Position numbers and translations under genes: made by a program | Notes under the pieces: model-generated | Told to the model about the DNA's origin: nothing | What the model saw: the letters and a program-made list of their open reading frames with translations, nothing else | Database searches by the model: none | Shown here: positions 55,676 to 64,000 of the stretch, one piece after another | Position numbering within the stretch: position 1 is the first letter of the stretch | How the letters are laid out: each line of letters opens with the position of its first letter | IMG/VR virus record: IMGVR_UViG_3300044655_001100 | Coordinates: 32,187 to 96,186 of that record | Source of the DNA: a virus | Reading direction: 5' to 3' (one strand) | DNA length: 64,000 nt

Positions 55676-56068
55676 ATGAAGGGCAGAATTGCACGAGCTT
55701 CAGGCGGTAAGACTGAAGAAGGCGTTAAAGTAACTGACTCCGACAAGGGCGCTTCTTGGTATTCTGGTGATACCAGCAACGTCAAGAAAGAGGCTGAGCA
55801 GCCAACAGGCTTTAAGAAAGGCGGCAAGGTTTCCAACTTCGGACGCGGTAAGATGTCCGAGGGCATGGATAAGTTTGAAGCCATGAAAGCAAAGAAAGTC
55901 GCTAAAAAAGACGGCGGCTGCGCTATGGGCGACAAGAGCAAAGATCGTCTTGATCGTGCGAAGAGAGCTTCTGGCGGCGCTATTTCTGGCTCACGCAATC
56001 CTTTTGCGATGGCTGAGAAAACGTCAGAAAGACCAGGTTTCAAGGGCATGAAAGACATTAACGACTAA
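55676..56068 (+). CDS. Small virion protein with GG-basic motifs
   Basis: 130 residues, strongly basic. IARASGGKTEEGVKV, FKKGGKVSNFG, AKKDGGCAMGDK, KRASGGAISGS repeat the motif seen at 1, 44332 and 48033. Followed by a terminator. It may be an internal, DNA-associated virion protein; function unproven. Confidence 0.6.
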   Translation: MKGRIARASGGKTEEGVKVTDSDKGASWYSGDTSNVKKEAEQPTGFKKGGKVSNFGRGKMSEGMDKFEAMKAKKVAKKDGGCAMGDKSKDRLDRAKRASGGAISGSRNPFAMAEKTSERPGFKGMKDIND

Positions 56069-56075
56069 TATTGAG

Positions 56076-56097
56076 AGGCCGCTTCGGCGGCCTTTCC
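56076..56097 (+). terminator. Terminator hairpin
   Basis: AGGCCGC-ttcg-GCGGCCT followed by TTCC, with the very stable TTCG tetraloop. Confidence 0.75.
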
Positions 56098-56114
56098 TCC
56101 TTCTGGAGATTTGA

Positions 56115-56315
56115 ATGTCTGACAAGAATTGGATCAAGGGAGCTATAAAGCACGAAGGCTCTCTTCATCGAGCACTTGGCGTTCCTAAAGGCGATACCAT
56201 ACCCAAAGGTAAGATTGAGAAAGCTTCTCATTCGGACAATCCATCTTTGGCTAAAAAAGCAAATTTAGCGAAGACTTTAGCTAAGCTGCATAAACGACAC
56301 GGCGGAGATTGCTAA
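56115..56315 (+). CDS. Conserved small phage protein
   Basis: 66 residues: DKNWIKGAIKHEGSLHRALG, VPKGDTIPKGKIEKASHSDN, KKANLAKTLAKLHKRHGG. This pattern (short, Lys-rich, IP-K-K) is common in phage structural regions; role unknown. Confidence 0.65.
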   Translation: MSDKNWIKGAIKHEGSLHRALGVPKGDTIPKGKIEKASHSDNPSLAKKANLAKTLAKLHKRHGGDC

Positions 56316-56316
56316 C

Positions 56317-56679
56317 ATGCGCCCGATGGTTGCTTTCACAGAAAACGCTGCAGGTCTTGGCGTTCAGATTACTGAATGGCTTATGTGTGATTCTTGGTGC
56401 CCAGGGCCAGTTTCTGTCCAAGTTTCAGTATACAACGCTCCTGGTGCGCCAGTTGAATACACGGTTCAGCAGACGCTGGACGATCCCAATGATCCTGCAA
56501 GCTTTGTTCCTATTTCTGCTGTTACTTGGTTTAACTGCGGAGACGTAAATCTCGTTAACAGCACTGTTCCTGCGCAGACATATTATGCGGCTGCTCCGCG
56601 TTATATTCGTCTTGTTCAGACAAACGGAACGGGTATCGCTCAAATTACAATTTCGCAAAACGGCTCCATTGCTTACTAA
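56317..56679 (+). CDS. Virion structural protein
   Basis: 120 residues, beta-rich, few charges (VQVSVYNAPGAPVEYTVQQT, AQTYYAAAPRYIRLVQTNGT). One base after the preceding stop. Possibly a head-tail or decoration protein. Confidence 0.6.
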   Translation: MRPMVAFTENAAGLGVQITEWLMCDSWCPGPVSVQVSVYNAPGAPVEYTVQQTLDDPNDPASFVPISAVTWFNCGDVNLVNSTVPAQTYYAAAPRYIRLVQTNGTGIAQITISQNGSIAY

Positions 56680-56691
56680 GGAGATAATCTA

Positions 56692-56961
56692 ATGGCTTCT
56701 AGTTATCGTCCTTGGGGACCAAGCACTGGCCCAGGAAGCTTTAACGGATTCATGCCGAATTATAATGCGTTTCAAGCGCAGCAGATTGGCGTGAACCCTG
56801 GATACGGATACACATCAACGCTTGGCCCGAATAATACACCCAACCCTGGCCCACCAGCTGCGAATATTGAGGGGATTCTTTTAGAGCCCAGCGCCAATGA
56901 ATTCATTGCTCTTGAGACATCTTTGGGTGGACCAGCAGACGTTCTCATTCAGCAGCCGTAA
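56692..56961 (+). CDS. Virion structural protein
   Basis: 89 residues rich in Gly, Pro, Asn (SYRPWGPSTGPGSFNGFMPN, GYGYTSTLGPNNTPNPG). Probably a linker or surface protein before the fibre genes. No family recognised. Confidence 0.55.
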   Translation: MASSYRPWGPSTGPGSFNGFMPNYNAFQAQQIGVNPGYGYTSTLGPNNTPNPGPPAANIEGILLEPSANEFIALETSLGGPADVLIQQP

Positions 56962-56985
56962 TCGAATTTAATTAGGAAAATTAAA

Positions 56986-59900
56986 ATGACCGTAGGAGCC
57001 AGTGGCTTTATATCTGGGACACCACTCGTTGACTCAGTGTCAAACGAGATGCTCAATTTTCCTTCAGCAACTCCGGGCACTGCTCCGGCTGCTTTAAGTT
57101 TGACGAACACGGGCGGCTTGCGGGTTATTTTAATTGACCCAATTCTGAACGGAATCATTACTGTCAATGGGTCGATTTGGTCCCCTCCAATAGGCCCTGG
57201 TGCCGTTAATACAGTTTTGACGACGGATGGTGCAGGTGCTGTTACATGGTTGCCGGCTGTTCAGTCGATTGACTTTGGAACGACTGGTCTGCTTCCGACA
57301 CCTGCGGCTTCTGGGCACGTTTCTGTTTCTGGTGTGCTTGCTTTAACAAACGGCGGCACAGGTTTAAGCACAATCGGCGCATTGGGGACGGCCCTTGTCT
57401 CTAACGGCACTTCTGTCACTTATTCTTATCCTGCTCGTGCTACTAATATTGCCGGTGGCAATCCTAATGAACTGGCGTATCAGACAGCTACGAACGCGAC
57501 TGGATTCGTTACGGCGGGTGTTACGGGACAAATTTTAAATGCAACGACAGGCGCTGCGCCTTCGTGGGGCCCCGGCACAGCAACGATTGGCACGACGCCA
57601 ATTACGCTTGGCACAACGATTTTATCGCTTGCTGGTGTTCAGACAATCACACTGACACAAGATCCATCATCTGGACTTGAAGCTGCGACCAAACAGTATG
57701 TTGACTCTCGCACGGGCGCACTGACGAACCTTGGAAATGCCAAGGTTGCGACCACAGCAAACATTTCACGCAATGGCCCTCAGACAATTGATACGATTCC
57801 AGTTGTTGCGGGTGAGATTGTTCTTGTTCGTGCTCAGTCAAACGCGGCAGAGAACGGTCTGTATGTTGTTCAGGCGGGTGCGTGGACGTATCCAACATAT
57901 GCAAATACATGGGCTGACTATGTAAATGGCCTTGTGTTTGTGCTGCAGGGTTCGACATACGCCAACACATCTTGGGTTCAAACTGACGGCCCTGGTGGCA
58001 CATTAGGTGTGTCGCCACAGAACTGGGCGCAGATTTCTGCGGCTCTTGATTATACAGCTGGCGCTGGCATTTCGATTGTTGGCTCACTGATTTCAAATAC
58101 AGGTGTGCTCTCATTTGATGGCGGCACGACAGGTTTATTGCCAATTAGTGCAGCCACAGGTGCGATTACGCTTTCTGGGACTTTGGCTCCTGCGAATGGT
58201 GGCACGGGCATTACGGCTCTTGGATCTGGTGTTCAGACGGCTCTTGGCAATGCAACGGATGCTACGGGTGGTTTTGTTACCTTTGACGGCGACCTTGGAA
58301 CGCCGACAAGCGGAACGCTTACGAATGCAACTGGCCTTCCGCTGACGACAGGTGTTACTGGTGTTCTTGGTATTACGAACGGTGGCACGGGCAATAATAA
58401 CGCAAATGATGCGATTAATGCGCTGCTTCCTGTCCAGACAGGCAACAACGGCAAGTTTCTTCAGACAAACGGCTCAAATACGTCTTGGGTTGATAATCCA
58501 TCTGGAACGGTTACGAGCGTTGGTCTTTCGACTGGAACGCTTGGCCTTTCGGTTACATCTGACACGACTAATCCGATTACAACGAGCGGCACGTTTACGC
58601 TGTCTGGAACGCTTGCTCTTACGCATGGCGGCACGGGCGCGACAACACAGGCGGGTGCGGCTAATGCTATTCTGCCGAATCAATCGGGCCAGAACGGTCG
58701 CTTCCTGACGACAGATGGTTCGAATGTTTCGTGGGCAGTTAACCCACTTGGCACAGTCACAAGCGTTGGTTTCTCGACGGGAACCACTGGACTGTCGATT
58801 TCATCGGACACGACAAATCCAATCACGACGAGCGGCACATTTACATTGTCTGGAACGCTTGGTGTTGCCAACGGCGGCACGAGTTTCGCGTCTTACACGA
58901 CTGGCGACATTGTTTATGCTTCTGGCACAACGGCGCTGACGAAGCTTGGAATTGGAACATCGGGTCAAGTTCTGAGTGTTTCTGGTGGCGTTCCTGTTTG
59001 GCAGAACGCCCCTATCTTGCAGGGCTACACGAATACTCTCACACCATTCAATACAGCGCTTGGTGCGTTTGCGGGTGACAGCGTTACATCTGGCACAGAC
59101 TGCGTATTCATCGGCTATAATGCCGGAACTGGCGTTACGACTGGTGTAAACGTCATTGCGATTGGCTCTGGTGCGCTAGATCAAGCAACAAACCCAACGA
59201 ATGCAATTGCCATCGGCAAGGATGCGATGGGCGTAGCCTCGACAGGCGGCGTAAACAACATTGCCATTGGCGCAAGCGCCATGGCTTCTGGTGCCGCAGG
59301 CTCGAATAACATCGCTATCGGCACTGGCGCAGCTCAGGTGATATCTTCTGCAACCCAGAATACGATTGTCGGAAACCTTGCTGGCGCTGCCATTACGACG
59401 GGTTCTGATAACGTCGCTATGGGCTACCAGTCACTGGATGCCTGCAATACTGGTATTCAGAATACTGCTGTTGGCAAAAGCGCTCTCAGTGCTTCTACTA
59501 CAGGCAGCAATAACACAGCTGTTGGCTATAATGCAGGTTTGGCGCTGATTACTGGCGACTTTAATACTGTCGTCGGTTCAAATGCATTTGCGGCATCAGG
59601 CAACTTTGGATCTAATACCGCAATAGGCCATGAAGCAATGACGCTTGGTGGCTCGTCGTTCAATACGGCAGTTGGCCGTCAGGCGATGTCCTCTGCTGCC
59701 GCTGGCGTTGGAAATACGGCAGTCGGCTATCAGGCTGGTTTAAGGTTCTCTGGAAACTACAACACGGCTGTTGGCCAAGGTGCTGCTCAGACGGCAGGTA
59801 ACACTTACCTAGTAGCCGTCGGCTACAATGCGGCAGCTTTTAATACGGCTGGCAGCGGAACATTTATCGGAACGTTTGCTGGTATTAATCTTACATCAGG

Positions 59901-61332
59901 CGCTGGCAATACCGCTCTTGGTTATAATAGTTTGGCTGGTGGTGGCGGCGCTACGGCGGCTAATAACACAGCTGTTGGTAACAGCGCTCTTTTGAGCGTT
60001 TCAACTGCTGCTAGAAACACAGCTGTTGGCCAAAATGCAATGAGTGCTACTACTACTGGAGCAGACAATACAGCAGTAGGGCAAAACTCAGGCGTCAATG
60101 TCAATGGTTCGTTTAATACGTTCCTTGGCACAGAATCAGGAAATTCTGCAACATCATTTGCAGGCAGCTATTGTATTGGTATTGGCTACGGTGCTTTAGC
60201 AAGCCCGATTAGTGCAAGCGAAAGCATTGGTATTGGCCGAGATGCACTGACTGTTCTGACAAGCGGCACGAATAACTGCGTTGTTGGTTCGCAATCTGGA
60301 ATTTCTGTAATTACTGGCTCGGAAAACACTACGTTAGGAAATCTTGCGTTCCGTCTTGGAACAGGATCACAGAACGTAGCAATTGGTTATGCAGCGCTTC
60401 AAAATTCAGCATCAGGAAGCAATATCATAGCAATTGGACGCTCTGCGGCACAAGTTACGACTGGTGTAGGGTGTGTTGCGATTGGCCGCGATGCAATGTT
60501 GAATAACACGTCAGGCATCAATACTGGTGTTGGTTATCAAGCTCTTCGTAGTATTACCACTAACACTGGCGGCACAGCTTTTGGTTACAATGCTCTTAAT
60601 GCTGCAACAGGCGGTGGAAACACTGCGGTCGGCAATAACGCTGGCGGCAGTATCACCACAGGAACAAACAATACTCTCGTCGGTCAATATGCTGGAACAA
60701 CGACATTAACAGGTGCCTGTGTTCTTTCTGACGGCGCTGGCAATATTCGTCTTTATACGAATAGTTCGGGTGCTGTTTCGGTTGACGGAACTAATTTTGG
60801 AACCACGGGGCAAGTTCTAACATCGAATGGCTCTGCTGCTGTTCCGACATGGACAAGCCCTATTGCTCTTTCCACCCCTTGGGCTGCTATTTTTGATACG
60901 ACAGCTGCTCAGACTGCGGCTGCTATTAATACAGCTTATGCAATGGCTTTAGGCTCCATAGATGCAAATAGTATCGGAATTACGATTGCGTCAGGAACTA
61001 GAATTACGGTGGCAAATACTGGCAATTATTCATTTGCGCCATCAATTCAGGTTAGAAACTCTGACAATGGAATCCATGAATTGACGATGTGGTTTAGAAA
61101 GAACGGCGCTGATATTGCAAATAGTGCAAGCGTGTTTTCTATACAGGGTTCTCATGGCGGTACAGACGGGTTTGCTGTTCCGGCTGTTATTTTCAATATG
61201 AGACTTGTTGCAAACGATTACATTGAAGTCATGTGGTCAGTAAGCAACACAGCCGTTTCAATTTACACAATCCCTGCAACATCACCTGCTCCGGCGGCAC
61301 CTGGGGTTATTGTTTCAGTTTCATCGATCTAA
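56986..61332 (+). CDS. Long tail fibre protein with YadA-like head repeats
   Basis: 1448 residues. The first 650 hold several copies of a tail-fibre unit around LTNGGTGLST, LAPANGGTGITAL, LTHGGTGATTQAG, GVANGGTSFASY. Residues about 680-1250 are a run of 12-16-residue units with NxAxG, e.g. NTAVGYQAGLRFSGN, NTAVGKSALSASTTG, like trimeric adhesin head repeats. The C-terminal 130 residues are a jelly-roll-like domain shared with the next gene. Trimeric receptor-binding fibre. Confidence 0.88.
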   Translation: MTVGASGFISGTPLVDSVSNEMLNFPSATPGTAPAALSLTNTGGLRVILIDPILNGIITVNGSIWSPPIGPGAVNTVLTTDGAGAVTWLPAVQSIDFGTTGLLPTPAASGHVSVSGVLALTNGGTGLSTIGALGTALVSNGTSVTYSYPARATNIAGGNPNELAYQTATNATGFVTAGVTGQILNATTGAAPSWGPGTATIGTTPITLGTTILSLAGVQTITLTQDPSSGLEAATKQYVDSRTGALTNLGNAKVATTANISRNGPQTIDTIPVVAGEIVLVRAQSNAAENGLYVVQAGAWTYPTYANTWADYVNGLVFVLQGSTYANTSWVQTDGPGGTLGVSPQNWAQISAALDYTAGAGISIVGSLISNTGVLSFDGGTTGLLPISAATGAITLSGTLAPANGGTGITALGSGVQTALGNATDATGGFVTFDGDLGTPTSGTLTNATGLPLTTGVTGVLGITNGGTGNNNANDAINALLPVQTGNNGKFLQTNGSNTSWVDNPSGTVTSVGLSTGTLGLSVTSDTTNPITTSGTFTLSGTLALTHGGTGATTQAGAANAILPNQSGQNGRFLTTDGSNVSWAVNPLGTVTSVGFSTGTTGLSISSDTTNPITTSGTFTLSGTLGVANGGTSFASYTTGDIVYASGTTALTKLGIGTSGQVLSVSGGVPVWQNAPILQGYTNTLTPFNTALGAFAGDSVTSGTDCVFIGYNAGTGVTTGVNVIAIGSGALDQATNPTNAIAIGKDAMGVASTGGVNNIAIGASAMASGAAGSNNIAIGTGAAQVISSATQNTIVGNLAGAAITTGSDNVAMGYQSLDACNTGIQNTAVGKSALSASTTGSNNTAVGYNAGLALITGDFNTVVGSNAFAASGNFGSNTAIGHEAMTLGGSSFNTAVGRQAMSSAAAGVGNTAVGYQAGLRFSGNYNTAVGQGAAQTAGNTYLVAVGYNAAAFNTAGSGTFIGTFAGINLTSGAGNTALGYNSLAGGGGATAANNTAVGNSALLSVSTAARNTAVGQNAMSATTTGADNTAVGQNSGVNVNGSFNTFLGTESGNSATSFAGSYCIGIGYGALASPISASESIGIGRDALTVLTSGTNNCVVGSQSGISVITGSENTTLGNLAFRLGTGSQNVAIGYAALQNSASGSNIIAIGRSAAQVTTGVGCVAIGRDAMLNNTSGINTGVGYQALRSITTNTGGTAFGYNALNAATGGGNTAVGNNAGGSITTGTNNTLVGQYAGTTTLTGACVLSDGAGNIRLYTNSSGAVSVDGTNFGTTGQVLTSNGSAAVPTWTSPIALSTPWAAIFDTTAAQTAAAINTAYAMALGSIDANSIGITIASGTRITVANTGNYSFAPSIQVRNSDNGIHELTMWFRKNGADIANSASVFSIQGSHGGTDGFAVPAVIFNMRLVANDYIEVMWSVSNTAVSIYTIPATSPAPAAPGVIVSVSSI

Positions 61333-61346
61333 AGGAATTAACGAAA

Positions 61347-62813
61347 TTGTCGGAAGAAGCCGAAAAAGCCAATAATCCTGCAGAAGTTCTGCGGAATATT
61401 TTGCCGCCGACAAGTGCGGGGACAACAAATTACGTCCTCGCGAACAATGGCGACGGTGGTTTTTATTGGGCCTTTCCTGGCAAATCGACGGGTGCAGCAC
61501 CTGTTGAGACTGCTGTTCCAAAGATTGAAAATCTTTTACCTCCTCAGAAAAGTCATGGTGGTAAAGTTTTAGGAACAAATGGCGACGGTATTTTCTGGCA
61601 GGAGGCTGGCGCTGGCACAGTAAAATCTGTTGGTTTTTCTGCTGGTGGCACAGGATTTACGGTTTCTGGCGCAACAATCACATCAAGTGGTACATTTGAA
61701 TTAGGCGGCGTTCTTAAGATTGAGCATGGTGGCACTGGCCACACATCGGCTCGTGAGGCGCTAAATGCGCTACTGCCGAGCCAGAATATGCTTTCTGGGT
61801 GCGTTCTTAGCACTGATGGCCAAAACCCTGTTTGGAAGAAAATTGGACTTACCAGCAAAACAAATGAAGTTCAGTATAATAATGATGGCGCTTTAGTAGG
61901 TTCTGCGTTTTTCACATGGGACAATTCAAAAGCAACTCTTTCAGTTGGGACTCTTTCGGTTGGTTGCCATAACAGCGCTGATGTTCGAATTTCAGCCCGT
62001 GAAGGCAATTATACTTTAAATCTTCCGACAAGCATTGCGAATGTTAGCTCTGGTGAAACGCTTGCACTAGCTGTCACCGAGACTGGTGCTGATCTAAAAT
62101 GGTCTCGTGTCGTCACATCCGTTAATATTGATGGGTTAGATACAGGCTTAATTTTCACTGGTGGCCCCGTAACTTCATCGGGATCTATACGGCTTGGTGG
62201 AACTTTATCGGCCAAAAATGGTGGCACAGGAATAGATTCTTATGCTTCTGGAGACCTTTTGGTTGCTAAATCTACTAATCAGCTTGCCAAAGTAAAGATT
62301 GGAAAATCTGGTGAGTTTTTACGGGTTAGTTCAGATGGGGATGCTCCAGAGTGGCAATCGCAAGCCTATGGACAGTTTTGGGATTTATCGGGATCACAGA
62401 AGTTAATAAGTAATTTAGTTTCTATCCCAGTTATCTTTGGTTTATCTGATCCAAAAAATTCCGGTATTTTGATAGCCGGTAATAATTTAATATCTTTTTC
62501 CAATTCTGGGCGGTATAATCTTAATTATTCAATTCAGTTCAATAATTCTGGCATAGATTCGCGGAAAGCCTACGTTTGGCTGCGCAAAAATGGCTTAGAC
62601 ATTGAATCATCTTCGTGTGTTTATAACGTCGTCCCAAACAGCGATTTTGTAGCTACGTCAAACTATCAATTTAGCGTTGATAAGGGTGAGTGTATTCAGC
62701 TTGTGTGGGCTGTAGAGGACATTTCTATTACCATCACGTCAAGACCAGCGATTGTAGCTCCGATAATTCCAAGTATTCCGAGCGCAATCGTTTCCATCAA
62801 TCAGATAGCTTAA
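61347..62813 (+). CDS. Tail fibre protein
   Basis: 488 residues from a TTG after AAAGGA (an in-frame ATG at 61233 lies inside the previous gene and is rejected). It has the same fibre units (IEHGGTGHTSAREALNALLP, LSAKNGGTGIDSYASGDLLV) and a C-terminal domain (YVWLRKNGLDIESSSCVYNV) aligned with that of the 56986 protein (MWFRKNGADIANSASVFSI). A duplicated, shorter fibre, perhaps for a second receptor. Confidence 0.82.
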   Translation: MSEEAEKANNPAEVLRNILPPTSAGTTNYVLANNGDGGFYWAFPGKSTGAAPVETAVPKIENLLPPQKSHGGKVLGTNGDGIFWQEAGAGTVKSVGFSAGGTGFTVSGATITSSGTFELGGVLKIEHGGTGHTSAREALNALLPSQNMLSGCVLSTDGQNPVWKKIGLTSKTNEVQYNNDGALVGSAFFTWDNSKATLSVGTLSVGCHNSADVRISAREGNYTLNLPTSIANVSSGETLALAVTETGADLKWSRVVTSVNIDGLDTGLIFTGGPVTSSGSIRLGGTLSAKNGGTGIDSYASGDLLVAKSTNQLAKVKIGKSGEFLRVSSDGDAPEWQSQAYGQFWDLSGSQKLISNLVSIPVIFGLSDPKNSGILIAGNNLISFSNSGRYNLNYSIQFNNSGIDSRKAYVWLRKNGLDIESSSCVYNVVPNSDFVATSNYQFSVDKGECIQLVWAVEDISITITSRPAIVAPIIPSIPSAIVSINQIA

Positions 62814-62831
62814 GAAGTAGGACTAACCATC

Positions 62832-64000
62832 ATGGCGAACACACCAATATCCGGGCTCCCCACAGGCTTACCAGTTAGCGACACCGATCTCTTTGCAGAT
62901 ACTCAAGCTTCTGGTACGGGCCCAGTTAAGGTAACTGCTCTTGAGGTCAAGCAATATGTTGGCAACAACCTCACGCTGACGGGAACGCCTATCCTGCCGC
63001 AGGTTCTGACGATTGGCGCTGTCACCTATACTTTCCCTGCAGCGAATGGCCCTATCGGATCGGTTTTGGTCAATAGCGGCTCTGGCGTTCTTTCTTGGTC
63101 CACAACTCCGGGCATTGGAAGCGTAACAAGTGTTGGTCTTGATGCTTCTATTGTTGGCCTTACTGTTGCTAACAGCCCTGTCACAGGCAGCGGCGTCCTC
63201 GTTATCAACGGCGGCGTTCTTAATGTAGCAAACGGCGGCACAGGTGCTGCTACACCAGATGCTGCGCTTATCAATCTTTTGCCCCCCACAGATCCGACAA
63301 CAGCCGCTTACGCTCTGTTCAATGACGGCTCTGGCAACTTCTACTGGGCGGCTGCCAGCGGCGGTGGTGGTGGCGGCGGTAGCGTTCTGTCTGTCACAAC
63401 TACTGTTGTTGGCTTAACTGTTACAGGTCCAACAGGAAACGCTGTTCTTTCCGGCGTTGTTGGAATTGGTGGCGGTGGCACTGGAGCGACGACAACAATT
63501 GGCGCTCGTAATGCAATTCTTCCTGCGCAAGCTGGTCAGGGCGGTAAGGTTCTTGGAACTGACGGCACAAATGCTTCTTGGGTTGCAACAGGTGGCACAG
63601 GCACAGTTACAAGTGTTTCGCTTGACCCCTCGACGACAGGTTTGACGGTCAATGGCGGCACAGCCCCAGTTGCAATTACGGCGGCTGGAAGCTTCACTCT
63701 TGGCGGCATTCTTAACATTGCCAACGGCGGCACTGGTTTAAGTGCTCTCGGAACTGGCGTCCAGACAGCGCTTGGCGTTGCTGTAAATACCAATGGCGGG
63801 ATGTTGCTTGGCGGTGCTGGCGGCCTTCTTCCAATTGCTCGTGGCGGCACGAACTTAGGCGCTACTCCGACATCTGGTCAGCTGCTCATTGGTAACGGCA
63901 CAGGCTATACTCTTGCCACGCTGACAGCAGGAACGGGCGTTACAATCGACAATAGCGTTGCTGGCGCAATCACCATCAACTCGACAGGCGGCGGTGGCGG
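62832..64000 (+). CDS. Tail fibre protein, N-terminal part (cut by window edge)
   Basis: At least 389 residues, open at the right edge. It begins MANTPISGLPTGLPVSDTDL, FADTQASGTGPVKVTALEVK, a typical fibre base, and then repeats fibre units (VANGGTGAATPDAAL, IANGGTGLSALGTGVQTALG). A Gly-rich hinge (SGGGGGGGSVLS) lies near residue 180. Third of three related fibre genes in a row. Confidence 0.85.
   Translation, partial: MANTPISGLPTGLPVSDTDLFADTQASGTGPVKVTALEVKQYVGNNLTLTGTPILPQVLTIGAVTYTFPAANGPIGSVLVNSGSGVLSWSTTPGIGSVTSVGLDASIVGLTVANSPVTGSGVLVINGGVLNVANGGTGAATPDAALINLLPPTDPTTAAYALFNDGSGNFYWAAASGGGGGGGSVLSVTTTVVGLTVTGPTGNAVLSGVVGIGGGGTGATTTIGARNAILPAQAGQGGKVLGTDGTNASWVATGGTGTVTSVSLDPSTTGLTVNGGTAPVAITAAGSFTLGGILNIANGGTGLSALGTGVQTALGVAVNTNGGMLLGGAGGLLPIARGGTNLGATPTSGQLLIGNGTGYTLATLTAGTGVTIDNSVAGAITINSTGGGG

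Noticed and set aside
57647-58144. Long antisense frames within the tail fibre gene
   Set aside because: They arise from the repetitive GC-richer fibre sequence and show low-complexity products.
61233-61346. Extension of the second fibre gene into the end of the first
   Set aside because: The upstream ATG lies inside the first fibre's C-terminal domain; AAAGGA before the TTG at 61347 gives a better start.
1-64000. Integrase, CRISPR array, rRNA or transposase
   Set aside because: None seen on reading both strands: no tyrosine or serine recombinase motifs, no regularly spaced repeats, no IS-type ends.

Overview
The window is one contiguous stretch of a tailed double-stranded DNA phage genome, probably a circularly permuted or incomplete assembly, because virion genes are cut at both edges. 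It carries large and small terminase subunits, a portal, a scaffold-like protein, a major capsid protein, several long tail fibres, an endolysin and an overlapping spanin pair. The host is most likely an alphaproteobacterium. The phage encodes a homologue of GcrA, the alphaproteobacterial regulator that works with the GANTC methylase CcrM, and several promoter-like sites contain GACTC next to a TATAAT box. I see no integrase, rRNA or CRISPR array.

Layout. Positions 1-6.4 kb (+): the end of a virion protein, a tail-collar fibre, two 2-oxoglutarate/Fe(II) oxygenases, a lysis cassette (small membrane proteins, GH108 endolysin, Rz/Rz1-like pair), a metallophosphoesterase and an HNH gene. A tRNA-Thr(UGU) lies at 6.4 kb on the minus strand. 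Positions 6.5-18.6 kb (-): a long, tightly overlapped early operon read from a promoter at about 18.6 kb. It holds a GHKL ATPase, a C5 cytosine methyltransferase, a YqaJ exonuclease, an ERF annealing protein, a DnaA-domain-IV-like protein and many small unknown genes. Positions 18.7-20.2 kb (+): a Cro-like regulator, a VRR-NUC nuclease and GcrA. Positions 20.2-21.5 kb (-): a ParB/MT-A70 methyltransferase fusion. Positions 21.6-26.2 kb (+): a structured leader, a roughly 370-nt apparently non-coding structured region, a PD-(D/E)XK-like nuclease, an SF2 helicase and an HNH-AP2 gene. Positions 26.2-29.5 kb (-): a second C5 methyltransferase, an HNH gene, a CI/Cro-type repressor and small genes. 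Positions 29.5-30.0 kb: an iteron-bearing intergenic region. Positions 30-36.3 kb (-): an island of about 20 small unknown genes with distinct word usage, five near-identical promoter/operators and a uniform GGAGTC ribosome-binding site. Positions 36.3-64 kb (+): late genes, from small terminase, a DNA methyltransferase with a nested HNH gene, large terminase and portal to a GroES-like protein, scaffold, capsid and three tail-fibre genes.

How the parts may work together (inference). ERF, YqaJ, the SSB-like protein and the helicase form a recombination/replication set. Four DNA methyltransferases plus GcrA suggest that DNA modification and methylation-sensitive transcription are central to this phage. 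The lysis genes form an endolysin-spanin module. The virion proteins at 1-0.66, 44-49 and 55-56 kb share a short Gly-Gly basic motif.

The most notable unexplained signals are: two C5 methyltransferase genes that each contain a long +1-frame overlapping gene with WPTP repeats; an HNH-like gene nested in a different frame inside an adenine/cytosine methyltransferase; the structured RNA-like region at 22.0-22.36 kb; and the repeated palindromic operators and GANTC-linked signals.
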